From Dyadobacter beijingensis DSM 21582 (GTDB lineage Bacteria; Bacteroidota; Bacteroidia; Cytophagales; Spirosomataceae), in NCBI RefSeq assembly GCF_000382205.1, contig NZ_KB907789.1:930001-994000 (forward strand): a stretch of 64,000 bases of DNA, written 5' to 3'. The notes under the pieces were generated by a model. That model worked only from the letters and a program-made list of their open reading frames with translations. It had not been told where the DNA came from and made no database searches. The position numbers and the translations under genes are program-made. This document shows, piece by piece, positions 34,186 to 42,217 of this stretch. Each line of letters begins with the position of its first letter. Position 1 is the stretch's first letter.

Positions 34186-36177
34186 ATGAAGTGGAATGCT
34201 TTACATATTCTTCTTTTTCTTCTTTTTTACGTGCCATTTGCCCGGGCACAAACCAAGCATACCTACCGTTTCAATAACAATCTCGAAGTAGCGAAGCCCG
34301 AATGCGGCCCCGATTTGCAGCTGGCTGCGGCGCTGGGTTCGTGTGCGGCCGGTACTTTGCCGGGGATATTCTCCCGTGACGTGCTTCCCTGCGGTGTGCA
34401 AAGGGCAGTTTACCACAATAATCTGAACTGGGGTTTCATGTATCCCAATACGAACGGCCTCGTCACCGAAACATATACCATCCAGCTTTACCTGAAAGTG
34501 ACCGCCTGGGGACCTGACTGGACACGTATCATCGACTTTTCCAACGGCGCATCGGATAATGGTATTTATTTCAAAAAACCGCCCGGTTCCAACGAGCGTT
34601 GCCTTGATTTTTATCCCAACGGCATCCAGGGAAACTGCCCGTATTTCGACAATTCTACCTATTACCTGCTCACATTCACGCGTGACGGCGCGACAGGCAC
34701 CGTGAGCGTGTATGTTGACAATCAGCTTTTTACTTCATATAAAGATTTACAAAAGAACTACGTAGGAAAAGCGGGCACGCCAATTTACATCTTCCGCGAC
34801 GACCAGATCAAATCCTGCGAATCGGGTGAGGCAAATTTTGCGTATCTCGCATTCCATAACCGGTATTTTTCCAAAACGGATGTCGATAAATCGTTCTCAG
34901 AGATCTGCTACGAGGCCAATATCAACTCCTACGCCGACTTTTCGATCTCGCCTAATCCTACCTGCGAGTTTCCCAAAAACATCGAAATCAAATACACGGG
35001 CTCCATTCCGGCGCCGGGAACGGGGTATGATATCAAGTGGGACTGGGACGGCGGTACCGTGGTATCCGGGTCGGGAATGGGGCCTTATGTACTGAACTGG
35101 AATTCGCCCGGCAAAAAGAACATCACGCTCACGGTGGCCAACCCCGGATGTCCGAACAAGCCACTCGAAAACAGCAAGCAAGCGATTATCAGCAACCTCG
35201 ACCTTACGACCAGTGTGACAGCCGGCAACTGCGACACCGGTACCGAGGGCTCCATCGCGCTTACGCCCAAGGACGGCGCCGCGCCCTACCAGTATTCCAT
35301 GGATTCGGTGAACTACCAGGCTTCAAACATCTTCAAAAAGCCGGCGGGTAATTACCGGGTGTTCGTCAAAGACGGCAACGACTGCGTGGTAGGTAAAAAT
35401 GTGGCCCTGCAATTCACAAGCGATATCAACGTCCGCATCATGCCCGATACGACCGTGTGCGAAGGACAATCGGTGCAGCTGGTGACGGAAAGTAACGGCG
35501 AGTCCTTCGCATGGTCGCCACTGGCCGGGCTGGACAATGCCACGGCACGCGAGCCCATTGCTGCACCGCCTGCTACGACGTCCTACATTGTGACGGCAAC
35601 CAAGGGCTTCTGTACGCAAACCGACACCATTCGCGTGGGTATAGCACCGAAAATCGAGGTGAATGTGACGCCTGATGCCGTCGTGGAATACAATGTGCCT
35701 TTCCAGCTGAATGCTACTTCACCGCAGGTACAAAATTACGCGCAGGCAAGATTCCTGTGGTCTCCGGCCGATGGCCTCAACGACCCGAACATCCAGAGCC
35801 CGATTGCCTTGTTGCTGGAAGACCGGTCCTACACCGTCGATGTGACTTCCGAGCTGGGCTGTACGGGCCAGGGGCAGGTGAATTTGTCGATCAAACGACA
35901 GGAAAGCATTAATATCCCCACAGCATTCACGCCGAACGGCGACGGCAGGAACGAGTTGCTGCTCCCGGTCGTCAACGGCATCGAAACGATCCGTTACTTT
36001 CGTATTTACAACCGCTGGGGGCAGGTGGTATTCTCTACCAATCAGTTGAATGCAGGCTGGGACGGCACTTTCAAGGGCAGCGCCGCTGCTTCGGGCACTT
36101 ACGTGTGGGAAATCGAAGGAGTTTCGACGAAAGGAAAGGTAATCAGCAAGAAGGGGGCGGTGATGTTGTTGGAGTAA
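34186..36177 (+). CDS. Type IX-secreted (type B sorting) LamG/PKD-like adhesin-type protein
   Basis: The protein has 663 residues from the ATG at 34186 (MKWNALHILLFLLFYVPFARAQ signal peptide); an ATG five codons upstream also exists. Residues about 20-240 look like a LamG/concanavalin-like lectin fold (YTIQLYLKVTAWGPDWTRIIDFSNGASDNGIYF). PKD/SprB-like Ig modules follow. The C-terminal gliding-associated domain has INIPTAFTPNGDGRNELLLPV and IRYFRIYNRWGQVVFSTNQLNAGWDGTFKG, the type B sorting signal. It is likely exported by the type IX system and attached at the surface. A role in adhesion or glycan binding is inferred only. Confidence 0.75.
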   Translation: MKWNALHILLFLLFYVPFARAQTKHTYRFNNNLEVAKPECGPDLQLAAALGSCAAGTLPGIFSRDVLPCGVQRAVYHNNLNWGFMYPNTNGLVTETYTIQLYLKVTAWGPDWTRIIDFSNGASDNGIYFKKPPGSNERCLDFYPNGIQGNCPYFDNSTYYLLTFTRDGATGTVSVYVDNQLFTSYKDLQKNYVGKAGTPIYIFRDDQIKSCESGEANFAYLAFHNRYFSKTDVDKSFSEICYEANINSYADFSISPNPTCEFPKNIEIKYTGSIPAPGTGYDIKWDWDGGTVVSGSGMGPYVLNWNSPGKKNITLTVANPGCPNKPLENSKQAIISNLDLTTSVTAGNCDTGTEGSIALTPKDGAAPYQYSMDSVNYQASNIFKKPAGNYRVFVKDGNDCVVGKNVALQFTSDINVRIMPDTTVCEGQSVQLVTESNGESFAWSPLAGLDNATAREPIAAPPATTSYIVTATKGFCTQTDTIRVGIAPKIEVNVTPDAVVEYNVPFQLNATSPQVQNYAQARFLWSPADGLNDPNIQSPIALLLEDRSYTVDVTSELGCTGQGQVNLSIKRQESINIPTAFTPNGDGRNELLLPVVNGIETIRYFRIYNRWGQVVFSTNQLNAGWDGTFKGSAAASGTYVWEIEGVSTKGKVISKKGAVMLLE

Positions 36178-36180
36178 TCT

Positions 36181-36349
36181 GACGACTGACGGCCGACGAC
36201 TGACAGCTGATGACCGACGGCCGACGGCCGACAGCCGATTCTTTCAGTATTCCCAAAAAAACGGCGGTCAGCGGTCGGCGGTCAGATTTTTCAGTATTCC
36301 CAAAAAAACGGCGGTCAGCGGTCGGCGGTCAGTCGTCAGCGGTCGGCGG
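36181..36349. repeat. Heptamer repeat region C
   Basis: Head-to-tail 7-base units (GACGACT, GACGGCC, GACAGCT, GACAGCC) fill 36181-36237. From 36262 they run in the opposite orientation (GGCGGTC, AGCGGTC). A 44-base block (TTTCAGTATTCCC... through ...GGCGGTCAG) is repeated exactly at 36242-36285 and 36289-36332, a period of 47. The array runs right up to the stop codon of the desaturase gene. Confidence 0.85.
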
Positions 36350-36352
36350 TCA

Positions 36353-37342
36353 TTACCGGCTAATCCAGCTAAACTCGTAAGCCAGCTCGGGAACGCGGGT
36401 GCGGTCGGCGACCCTTCTCAAACGGGCCGGCAAAGCCATCAGGTAATCTCTTGCTTTTTCCGCTTTTTCATTGATATCACGCACGGCGCCGATATTCCAT
36501 TCAACGAGCAGATCGTCGAGGATATCGATGTAATCGATGGTCGTGTATACGCCCAGGCGCTGCGCGGCGTCGGAAAAGTGGGAGAACGTCTCGCCCATTT
36601 TCACGCCGGTTTCACGCATAAAATGCGCAGGCATAACAATCTTTTTCTTCATCATATCTTCCAGCGCGAGCACGAGCTCCGAAGGGTCCACTTCCAGGAT
36701 GCGTGTCACGAAAGCCTTGTAAGCCTTCGCGTGGCGCATCTCGTCGGACGCGATCACACCGCAGATTTTGGACAAATGCGGGTTACCGAACTTCTTCGCG
36801 AGCGTGGCCGTGCGGCGGTGCGAGAGGTTGGTAGCAAGCTCCTGGAAAGAGGTATAAATAAAGTTGCGGTAAGGATCACGGTCGGTGCCGATGTCGAAAC
36901 CGTCGGCGATGAGGTATTGCGTGGAAACCTCCATGGCGCGCATGTTCACACGGCCCGAGAGGTAGAGGTACTTGTTCAGCAGGTCGCCGTGGCGGTTTTC
37001 CTCCGCCGTCCAGGCACGCACCCATCTCACCCAGCCCGATTCCGGCTCGTCCACCTGGTTCACGCCGATCACGTCCACGAGCCAAGATTCGTACGTCGGC
37101 AGCGCTTCTTCCGTAATCGTATCCCCGATCAGCACAGCAATGTAATCGTACGGCAAATCCCGGCAACTTTCCTGCAACAGTTTCACTTCGTGCAAAAAGC
37201 CCTCTCTCGTAGCATCGGGCAGAAAGTCAGATGGTTGCCAGTTTTCATCGATCGGTTTCAGGTATTCTGCAATGAGCCCGTCGAGGTCTTTGCCTATATG
37301 TTTCATTACTTCAAGCCTTTCGGCTGAAAGTGTAATATCCAT
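36353..37342 (-). CDS. Acyl-ACP desaturase (soluble diiron)
   Basis: This 329-residue cytoplasmic enzyme is of the stearoyl-ACP-desaturase/fatty-acid-desaturase-2 family. Diiron ligands are visible in WTAEENRHGDLL and VIASDEMRHAKAYKAF (two EExxH-type motifs). The last is written DEMRH, with Asp in place of the first Glu. A further Glu is in YTSFQELATNLSHRRTA. It introduces a double bond into an acyl-ACP using electrons from a ferredoxin. It is divergent, 141 bases away, from a PlsC acyltransferase gene, which fits membrane-lipid synthesis. Its stop codon abuts repeat region C. Confidence 0.88.
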   Translation of the reverse strand: MDITLSAERLEVMKHIGKDLDGLIAEYLKPIDENWQPSDFLPDATREGFLHEVKLLQESCRDLPYDYIAVLIGDTITEEALPTYESWLVDVIGVNQVDEPESGWVRWVRAWTAEENRHGDLLNKYLYLSGRVNMRAMEVSTQYLIADGFDIGTDRDPYRNFIYTSFQELATNLSHRRTATLAKKFGNPHLSKICGVIASDEMRHAKAYKAFVTRILEVDPSELVLALEDMMKKKIVMPAHFMRETGVKMGETFSHFSDAAQRLGVYTTIDYIDILDDLLVEWNIGAVRDINEKAEKARDYLMALPARLRRVADRTRVPELAYEFSWISR

Positions 37343-37483
37343 TGGAATTTCGATTTAAACACTAAATACTATTTTACAAATAACGTGAATTATACGTAAG
37401 ATTTGAATGACAATTATCATTTCAGGTTTTAGAATTTGGCATAACCAAAACAGTTTTCGACTATTTTTGCAGAAAAAATAAGA

Positions 37484-38218
37484 ATGAGAAAAATCCTCGA
37501 TTACGTTCTAAGTACCCTCTACCTGATCCATTTCGGCCTGACCCTATTAGTTTTCCATGTTATCCAGGTCATCGCATTCCATATATTCGGTAAAAAGGCA
37601 CACAAAGTATCGGTCGACTGGCTCAATTTCTCCCTCACCTTCGGCCTCTACCTCACCGGTGCGAGTATCCGGCTCAAAAACCTTGCCCAGCTGCCCGACA
37701 ACCGGCCCATTGTGTTTGTTGCCAACCACCAGAGCAGCTATGACATCGCCCCTATTTACTGGTTTATGCGCCGGTACAATCCCCGGTTCGTTTCTAAAAT
37801 AGAACTCGCAAAAGGCGTACCCAGCATTTCCTACAACCTCCGCAAAAGCGGCGCGGCGCTCATTAACCGCAAGGACGGCAAGCAGGCCATTACCGAGATC
37901 GCCCGCCTCGGCAAGCTGATACAGGACGAAAAGGCCTCCGCCATTATTTTCCCCGAAGGTACCCGCACCGCCAGCGGCGCCATGAAACCGTTCCAATCCG
38001 GCGGTGTGGCTACGCTGCTGAAACGTGCCCCGGATGCGCTCATCGTCCCCGTGGCGATCGACGGCACCGGCGCTATGAACCGCAAAGGAATTTTCCCCCT
38101 CAAATCTTTCTGCACCTTAAACTTCACCGTGCTGCCCGGCATTGAACCGGCCGGCAGAAAGGTCGAGGAAGTTTTGGCGGAAGCGCAGGAAGCCATTCGC
38201 ACGGTTATCGGCGGCTGA
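37484..38218 (+). CDS. plsC: 1-acyl-sn-glycerol-3-phosphate acyltransferase
   Basis: This 244-residue inner-membrane-associated enzyme is anchored by an N-terminal helix (about residues 10-35). The catalytic motif is NHQSSYD (HX4D, about residues 81-87). Motif II is around RFVSKIELAKGVPS, motif III is FPEGTRT, and the late motif is ALIVPVAIDGTG. It acylates lysophosphatidate to phosphatidate. The length is normal for PlsC. The divergent acyl-ACP desaturase could supply unsaturated acyl donors; shared control from the 141-base intergenic region is possible but not shown. Confidence 0.85.
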   Translation: MRKILDYVLSTLYLIHFGLTLLVFHVIQVIAFHIFGKKAHKVSVDWLNFSLTFGLYLTGASIRLKNLAQLPDNRPIVFVANHQSSYDIAPIYWFMRRYNPRFVSKIELAKGVPSISYNLRKSGAALINRKDGKQAITEIARLGKLIQDEKASAIIFPEGTRTASGAMKPFQSGGVATLLKRAPDALIVPVAIDGTGAMNRKGIFPLKSFCTLNFTVLPGIEPAGRKVEEVLAEAQEAIRTVIGG

Positions 38219-38329
38219 TTTTCAAACGGTTAAAAAAGTATCATTTTCGGTTAACAATCGTTAACAATCCCCATTTAAACCTCTGCCGCAGCTATCCCTC
38301 TAACCCACGAAACTTAAAACTTTTGGGTT

Positions 38330-38722
38330 ATGAAAAAGATACTTTTTGCCGCAGTGGTTCTCGCATTAGGATTCACCAATGCTTCCGCCCAATATGGTCC
38401 GCGCTACGATCGCGGTGATTATCGCGACGGTTATAACCGTGAAGGGATGTCCGAGATTAACAGACTCCAGAGAGAAGCACGACAAAATATAGCCAATGGT
38501 GTGCAATGGGGCACGCTCACTTCCCGTGAAGCAAATATGCTCATGAACCGTTACGAGAACATCTCGGATAAGGAACGGCATTTCGCCCACCGCGGACGTC
38601 TGTCGAACCGCGAGGAACGCATTCTCCGCAACGACCTGCACGAGCTCATGTCGGATACCCGCCGGCTCAGCCGCGACCGCAACCGCTGGTCACGCGATGG
38701 CCGTCACAGAGGCAGATACTAA
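38330..38722 (+). CDS. Small secreted Arg/Asp-rich protein of unknown function
   Basis: This 130-residue protein has a clear signal peptide (MKKILFAAVVLALGFTNASAQ). The mature part is unusually rich in Arg, Asp and Tyr (YGPRYDRGDYRDGYN, then RDRNRWSRDGRHRGRY at the end). Its middle is helical (ISDKERHFAHRGRLSNREERILRNDLHELM). I do not recognise the family. A periplasmic protein with a charge-rich, possibly disordered or nucleic-acid- or polyanion-binding surface is a guess. A terminator follows 38 bases later. Confidence 0.6.
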   Translation: MKKILFAAVVLALGFTNASAQYGPRYDRGDYRDGYNREGMSEINRLQREARQNIANGVQWGTLTSREANMLMNRYENISDKERHFAHRGRLSNREERILRNDLHELMSDTRRLSRDRNRWSRDGRHRGRY

Positions 38723-38760
38723 GATTTTAAAGGTTATAGTTGAAGGTTTAGGGTAATGCA

Positions 38761-38791
38761 AAAAGCACCGGGACGTTGGCCCGGTGCTTTT
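38761..38791. terminator. Bidirectional terminator
   Basis: A perfect 12-base-pair stem (AAAAGCACCGGG with CCCGGTGCTTTT) around ACGTTGG lies between convergent genes. Its T tract touches the GNAT gene stop codon at 38792-38794. Confidence 0.9.
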
Positions 38792-39238
38792 TTATGCTTC
38801 ATTGAAATACCTGACCAGCTTCACATGCGACTTCGCAAAACCCTCCCGCTCGTAGAACCTGTGCGCCTGCTCACGGGTAGCGCGCGAGGTCACTTCCATT
38901 TGGATGGCCCCCTCGCCTTTCGCAAACGCCGTCACATGGCGCATCAATGCATTCCCCACCTTTTGCGAGCGATACTCCGGCTCGACGTACATTTCCTGTA
39001 TCTCCGACACGAGCGCCGCATGGTGGAGCAGCGGCTGAATATGGCAGCTCACCATACCCACAGGCTTGCCGCCGTGCTCAGCAAGAAAATAGGTAATGTT
39101 CGGGCTGGCGATATTACGTTCGAATGCACGATCGAAACCTCCGCGGTCGAGGACCGTATTTTCCAATCCGCATATCATATGGTAAATGATTTCGCGGTCG
39201 GCGGCGGATGCGCGCCGGATGCTAACTGGTGTCTGCAC
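38792..39238 (-). CDS. GNAT-family N-acetyltransferase
   Basis: This 148-residue acyltransferase has the GNAT fold. SIRRASAADREIIYHMI forms the N-terminal strand and helix, and YFLAEHGGKPVGMVSCHIQP the central strands. The acetyl-CoA-binding loop is VEPEYRSQKVGNALMRHV (R-x-x-G-x-A-like), and the end is HRFYEREGFAKSHVKLVRYF. It transfers an acetyl group from acetyl-CoA to an unknown amine. Its last codons overlap the terminator element. Confidence 0.8.
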   Translation of the reverse strand: MQTPVSIRRASAADREIIYHMICGLENTVLDRGGFDRAFERNIASPNITYFLAEHGGKPVGMVSCHIQPLLHHAALVSEIQEMYVEPEYRSQKVGNALMRHVTAFAKGEGAIQMEVTSRATREQAHRFYEREGFAKSHVKLVRYFNEA

Positions 39239-39391
39239 GTGGATAGTAGTTGTTTTACGAGGTACAAATTAAACCAGGCCGGGCTGAATGGCAACGTTCG
39301 CTGACATTTGTCTTACCAATTATTCATTTTGCTTTAACAATCGGTTACAAAATTTAAATTACATTTGAATGTCCTCATCAACCTGACAAAC

Positions 39392-40765
39392 ATGAAACAA
39401 ATTCTACTGGTAATTGCCTTAACCATTTCCTTTAAAAGCCTCGCACAAATTACTTTCGTCGACCCGAATACTTCGTGGGAAGAGCTTTCCAAAACGGCAA
39501 AAAAAGGGAAGAAACTGATTTTTATCCAGCTGGAAAGCAGCGAATGCGAACACTGTAACGAGGTTGCCTCGCAGGGTTTCAACGGCGCGGTATTGAAAGA
39601 TGTATTTCAAAAGAATTTCGTCGCGATCCGCACCCGCGTGGAAACGGAAAACGGCAGGAAGCTGGCGGAGAAATTGCATATCAAGGGCGCATTGGTGGCT
39701 TTGTACACGGATCCCGATGGTAATGTCCTCACGCGGTACAATGGTTCGACCAGCCAGCCGGAAGCCTACCTGGAACAGGCACAGGTGGCGCTCAGCCGCA
39801 GGAACGGAAAGCAGTTAACCGATTTTGAAAAAGAATATCAAAACGGCGAAAAGTCGGCTGCATTCTTAAAGGCATTTATTCAAAAACGCCGGGAAATCAA
39901 TATGCCGACCCACGATTTGCTGGATGAATATGTAGGTAAACTGCCGGTCGATTCAATCAGTAATTTTCACGTGATTAAATTCATTTACCAACAAGGCCCG
40001 ACAATGGACAGCCGCGCCTATAAACTCGTGCAGGCACTCGCACCCCACGGAATGGTCGACAGCCTGTACAAATCCGTTTCGCCAGCCGAAAAGGTCGCAT
40101 TCAATAATGGCATTATCGGAAATACTTTGCGAAAAGCGGTCGAAACCAAAAATTCGCAGCTGGCACACCAGGCCGGATATTACACGCAGCAAACCTATCA
40201 CGAAAATTACCAGCTCGGCATGCTGCAATACCGCCGGAATGTTCTCTGGTATTATCAGCAGGTAAAAGATACAGCCAGCTATTTCGGCGAGTGCCGCCAG
40301 TTCATCGAACAAAACTACATGCTGATGACCGTCGATTCGCTCAAAAGAATGGACGAGGCCGCACTGCAAAAGAGCCTCGCCGCCCAGACGCCGTTCGGCC
40401 CGGCCGGCGAAAAGCAGGCCGTCCGCTTTGCGCCGCCTTCGCAGCAGTTTCACCATGAACTGAACGATCACGCGTGGCGCTACTACCTTTGGAACAACCA
40501 GCCGCGAGATCTCGAACGGGCATTAATGTGGTCGAAGCGGTCGATGGAATGGCATGAGGAACTGAGGAAAGACAAGAACCATTTGCCGCTCGGCAACCCG
40601 GCCTACATGGATACCTATGCGCATTTACTTTATAAACTCGGCCGGAAAAATGAGGCGATCGAATGGCAGACGAAAGCTGTGGAAGCCCAGAAGGTAAGCG
40701 GCATGTCGTGGGTGTCGATGGAAAAAGACCTGAACGAAATGAAATCAGGTACACTGAAACGATAG
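39392..40765 (+). CDS. Secreted thioredoxin-like protein, first of a tandem pair
   Basis: The protein has 457 residues from the ATG at 39392 (signal peptide KQILLVIALTISFKSLAQ). The N-terminal thioredoxin-fold domain (about residues 20-140) has FIQLESSECEHCNEV, a CxxC-type site (CEHC), and later LVALYTDPDGNVLTRY. The remaining 300 residues are helical and end in LYKLGRKNEAIEWQTKAVEAQKV, like a tetratricopeptide-type repeat. A periplasmic disulfide or redox-chaperone role is likely. The neighbouring gene encodes a clear paralogue. Confidence 0.75.
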   Translation: MKQILLVIALTISFKSLAQITFVDPNTSWEELSKTAKKGKKLIFIQLESSECEHCNEVASQGFNGAVLKDVFQKNFVAIRTRVETENGRKLAEKLHIKGALVALYTDPDGNVLTRYNGSTSQPEAYLEQAQVALSRRNGKQLTDFEKEYQNGEKSAAFLKAFIQKRREINMPTHDLLDEYVGKLPVDSISNFHVIKFIYQQGPTMDSRAYKLVQALAPHGMVDSLYKSVSPAEKVAFNNGIIGNTLRKAVETKNSQLAHQAGYYTQQTYHENYQLGMLQYRRNVLWYYQQVKDTASYFGECRQFIEQNYMLMTVDSLKRMDEAALQKSLAAQTPFGPAGEKQAVRFAPPSQQFHHELNDHAWRYYLWNNQPRDLERALMWSKRSMEWHEELRKDKNHLPLGNPAYMDTYAHLLYKLGRKNEAIEWQTKAVEAQKVSGMSWVSMEKDLNEMKSGTLKR

Positions 40766-40805
40766 GCAGAGGATCCCCTGCATTTGCAAAACGCATTGAT
40801 ACAAC

Positions 40806-42200
40806 ATGAAACAGCTGCTACTCGCCATTACCGTACTCTTGTGCCTCCAAAGCCGGGCGCAGATCACATTCGTCGACGCGAATACCTCCTGGAAAGAGCT
40901 TTCCAAAGAAGCGAAAGCGCAGGACAAACTGATATTTATCCATTTTGAAAACAGCGACTGCGTGCAATGCAACGAGGTAGCTACGATGGGTTTCAGCAAG
41001 CCGGAGCTGAAAGATATGTTTGACGATAATTTTATCTGCATCCGGTGCAATGTGGCCACGCCGAACGGCCGGAGCCTGGCGCAGCAATTCGGCATTATGA
41101 GCTCGCTGCTGTCGCTTTACGTGGACCCGAACGGCAATATCCTGCATGTCAACAACGGTTCGACGAGCGATTGGGAAACCTACGAGCAGGGCGCAAAGGT
41201 GGCATGGAGCCGCAAAGGCAAAAAGCAGCTTGCGGATTATGACAAAGAATACAAATCGGGCAAGCGCGATGCCGTTTTTTTGAAAGAGTATATGGCTAAA
41301 AAGCGGGAAGCCTCGATGGCGATCGACGGCCTGCTCGACGAATATGTTACCGGATTACCCGAGGATTCGCTGCGCCGCTTTCAGACCGTGAAGGAAATCT
41401 ACGAATTCGCGCCGGCGCTGAACAGCCAGGCTTATCAGCGGATTAAAAGCCAGGCGCCACAGGCATTGACCGACAGTATTTTTAAATCATCCACCCCTGA
41501 AAACCGAAAGCTGGTGAACGAGGGCATCATGGAAAACTCTTTCGTGCAGGCAATCCGGAAAAGGGACGAAGACTACGCCGTCAAAATTGCCGAATTTGCA
41601 AGGGATAGTGACCTTTCCGACCGCCGACAGAGCGAAATGGCGTACGATAAGGCATTGATCCGCTACTATTACGGCATCCGCGACACCCGGAAATACATTG
41701 CGCAGGTGTCCAAACTCGTTGAAACCCACTATATGCCCCTCACTGTCGACTCGCTGAATGCCATCGACGACGCTGCCTTCGACGTACAGCGCCGCGCCTT
41801 AATGAACAGGAAGAAGCAGCCGAAGCGGGACGAAACAGGCGTTACGGCCATGTCGATTGCATTCATGCCGCCCTCGCAGTTTATCCACAAAGAGCTGAAT
41901 GAGCATGCATACCACATCTTTGAGCTCACGCGCGACAAGGAAGCGCTGGCAAAAGCATTGACCTGGTCCCAGAAAGCGATGGAATTAGCGGAGCGCAAAG
42001 GCACCCGCGCCGTGCAGACGCCCTACCAGCTCGGCGATCCGAATTACCTGGACACTTACGCCCATATTTTATACAAGTTAGGCCGCAAAGACGAGGCTAT
42101 CGAATGGCAAACCAAAGCCGTCGAGGCGCAAAAAATCACCGGCCAGGCTTACCAGGCTTTTGAAATCCCCCTGATCAAAATGAAGGCGGGCACATTGTAA
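40806..42200 (+). CDS. Secreted thioredoxin-like protein, second of the tandem pair
   Basis: This 464-residue protein has the same layout as its upstream neighbour. It has a signal peptide (KQLLLAITVLLCLQSRAQ), a thioredoxin-like domain with FIHFENSDCVQCNEV (CVQC), then a long helical part ending LYKLGRKDEAIEWQTKAVEAQKI. The two proteins match over their whole length and start 41 bases apart, so they arose by tandem duplication. The active-site dipeptide differs (EH versus VQ), which may change redox potential. The exact role is unknown. Confidence 0.75.
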   Translation: MKQLLLAITVLLCLQSRAQITFVDANTSWKELSKEAKAQDKLIFIHFENSDCVQCNEVATMGFSKPELKDMFDDNFICIRCNVATPNGRSLAQQFGIMSSLLSLYVDPNGNILHVNNGSTSDWETYEQGAKVAWSRKGKKQLADYDKEYKSGKRDAVFLKEYMAKKREASMAIDGLLDEYVTGLPEDSLRRFQTVKEIYEFAPALNSQAYQRIKSQAPQALTDSIFKSSTPENRKLVNEGIMENSFVQAIRKRDEDYAVKIAEFARDSDLSDRRQSEMAYDKALIRYYYGIRDTRKYIAQVSKLVETHYMPLTVDSLNAIDDAAFDVQRRALMNRKKQPKRDETGVTAMSIAFMPPSQFIHKELNEHAYHIFELTRDKEALAKALTWSQKAMELAERKGTRAVQTPYQLGDPNYLDTYAHILYKLGRKDEAIEWQTKAVEAQKITGQAYQAFEIPLIKMKAGTL

Positions 42201-42217
42201 TGCGCCCTGTTTTCACA

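Noticed and set aside
36181..36349. Heptamer and 47-base repeats as a CRISPR array
   Set aside because: The units are contiguous with no unique spacers of constant length, and no cas genes are nearby.
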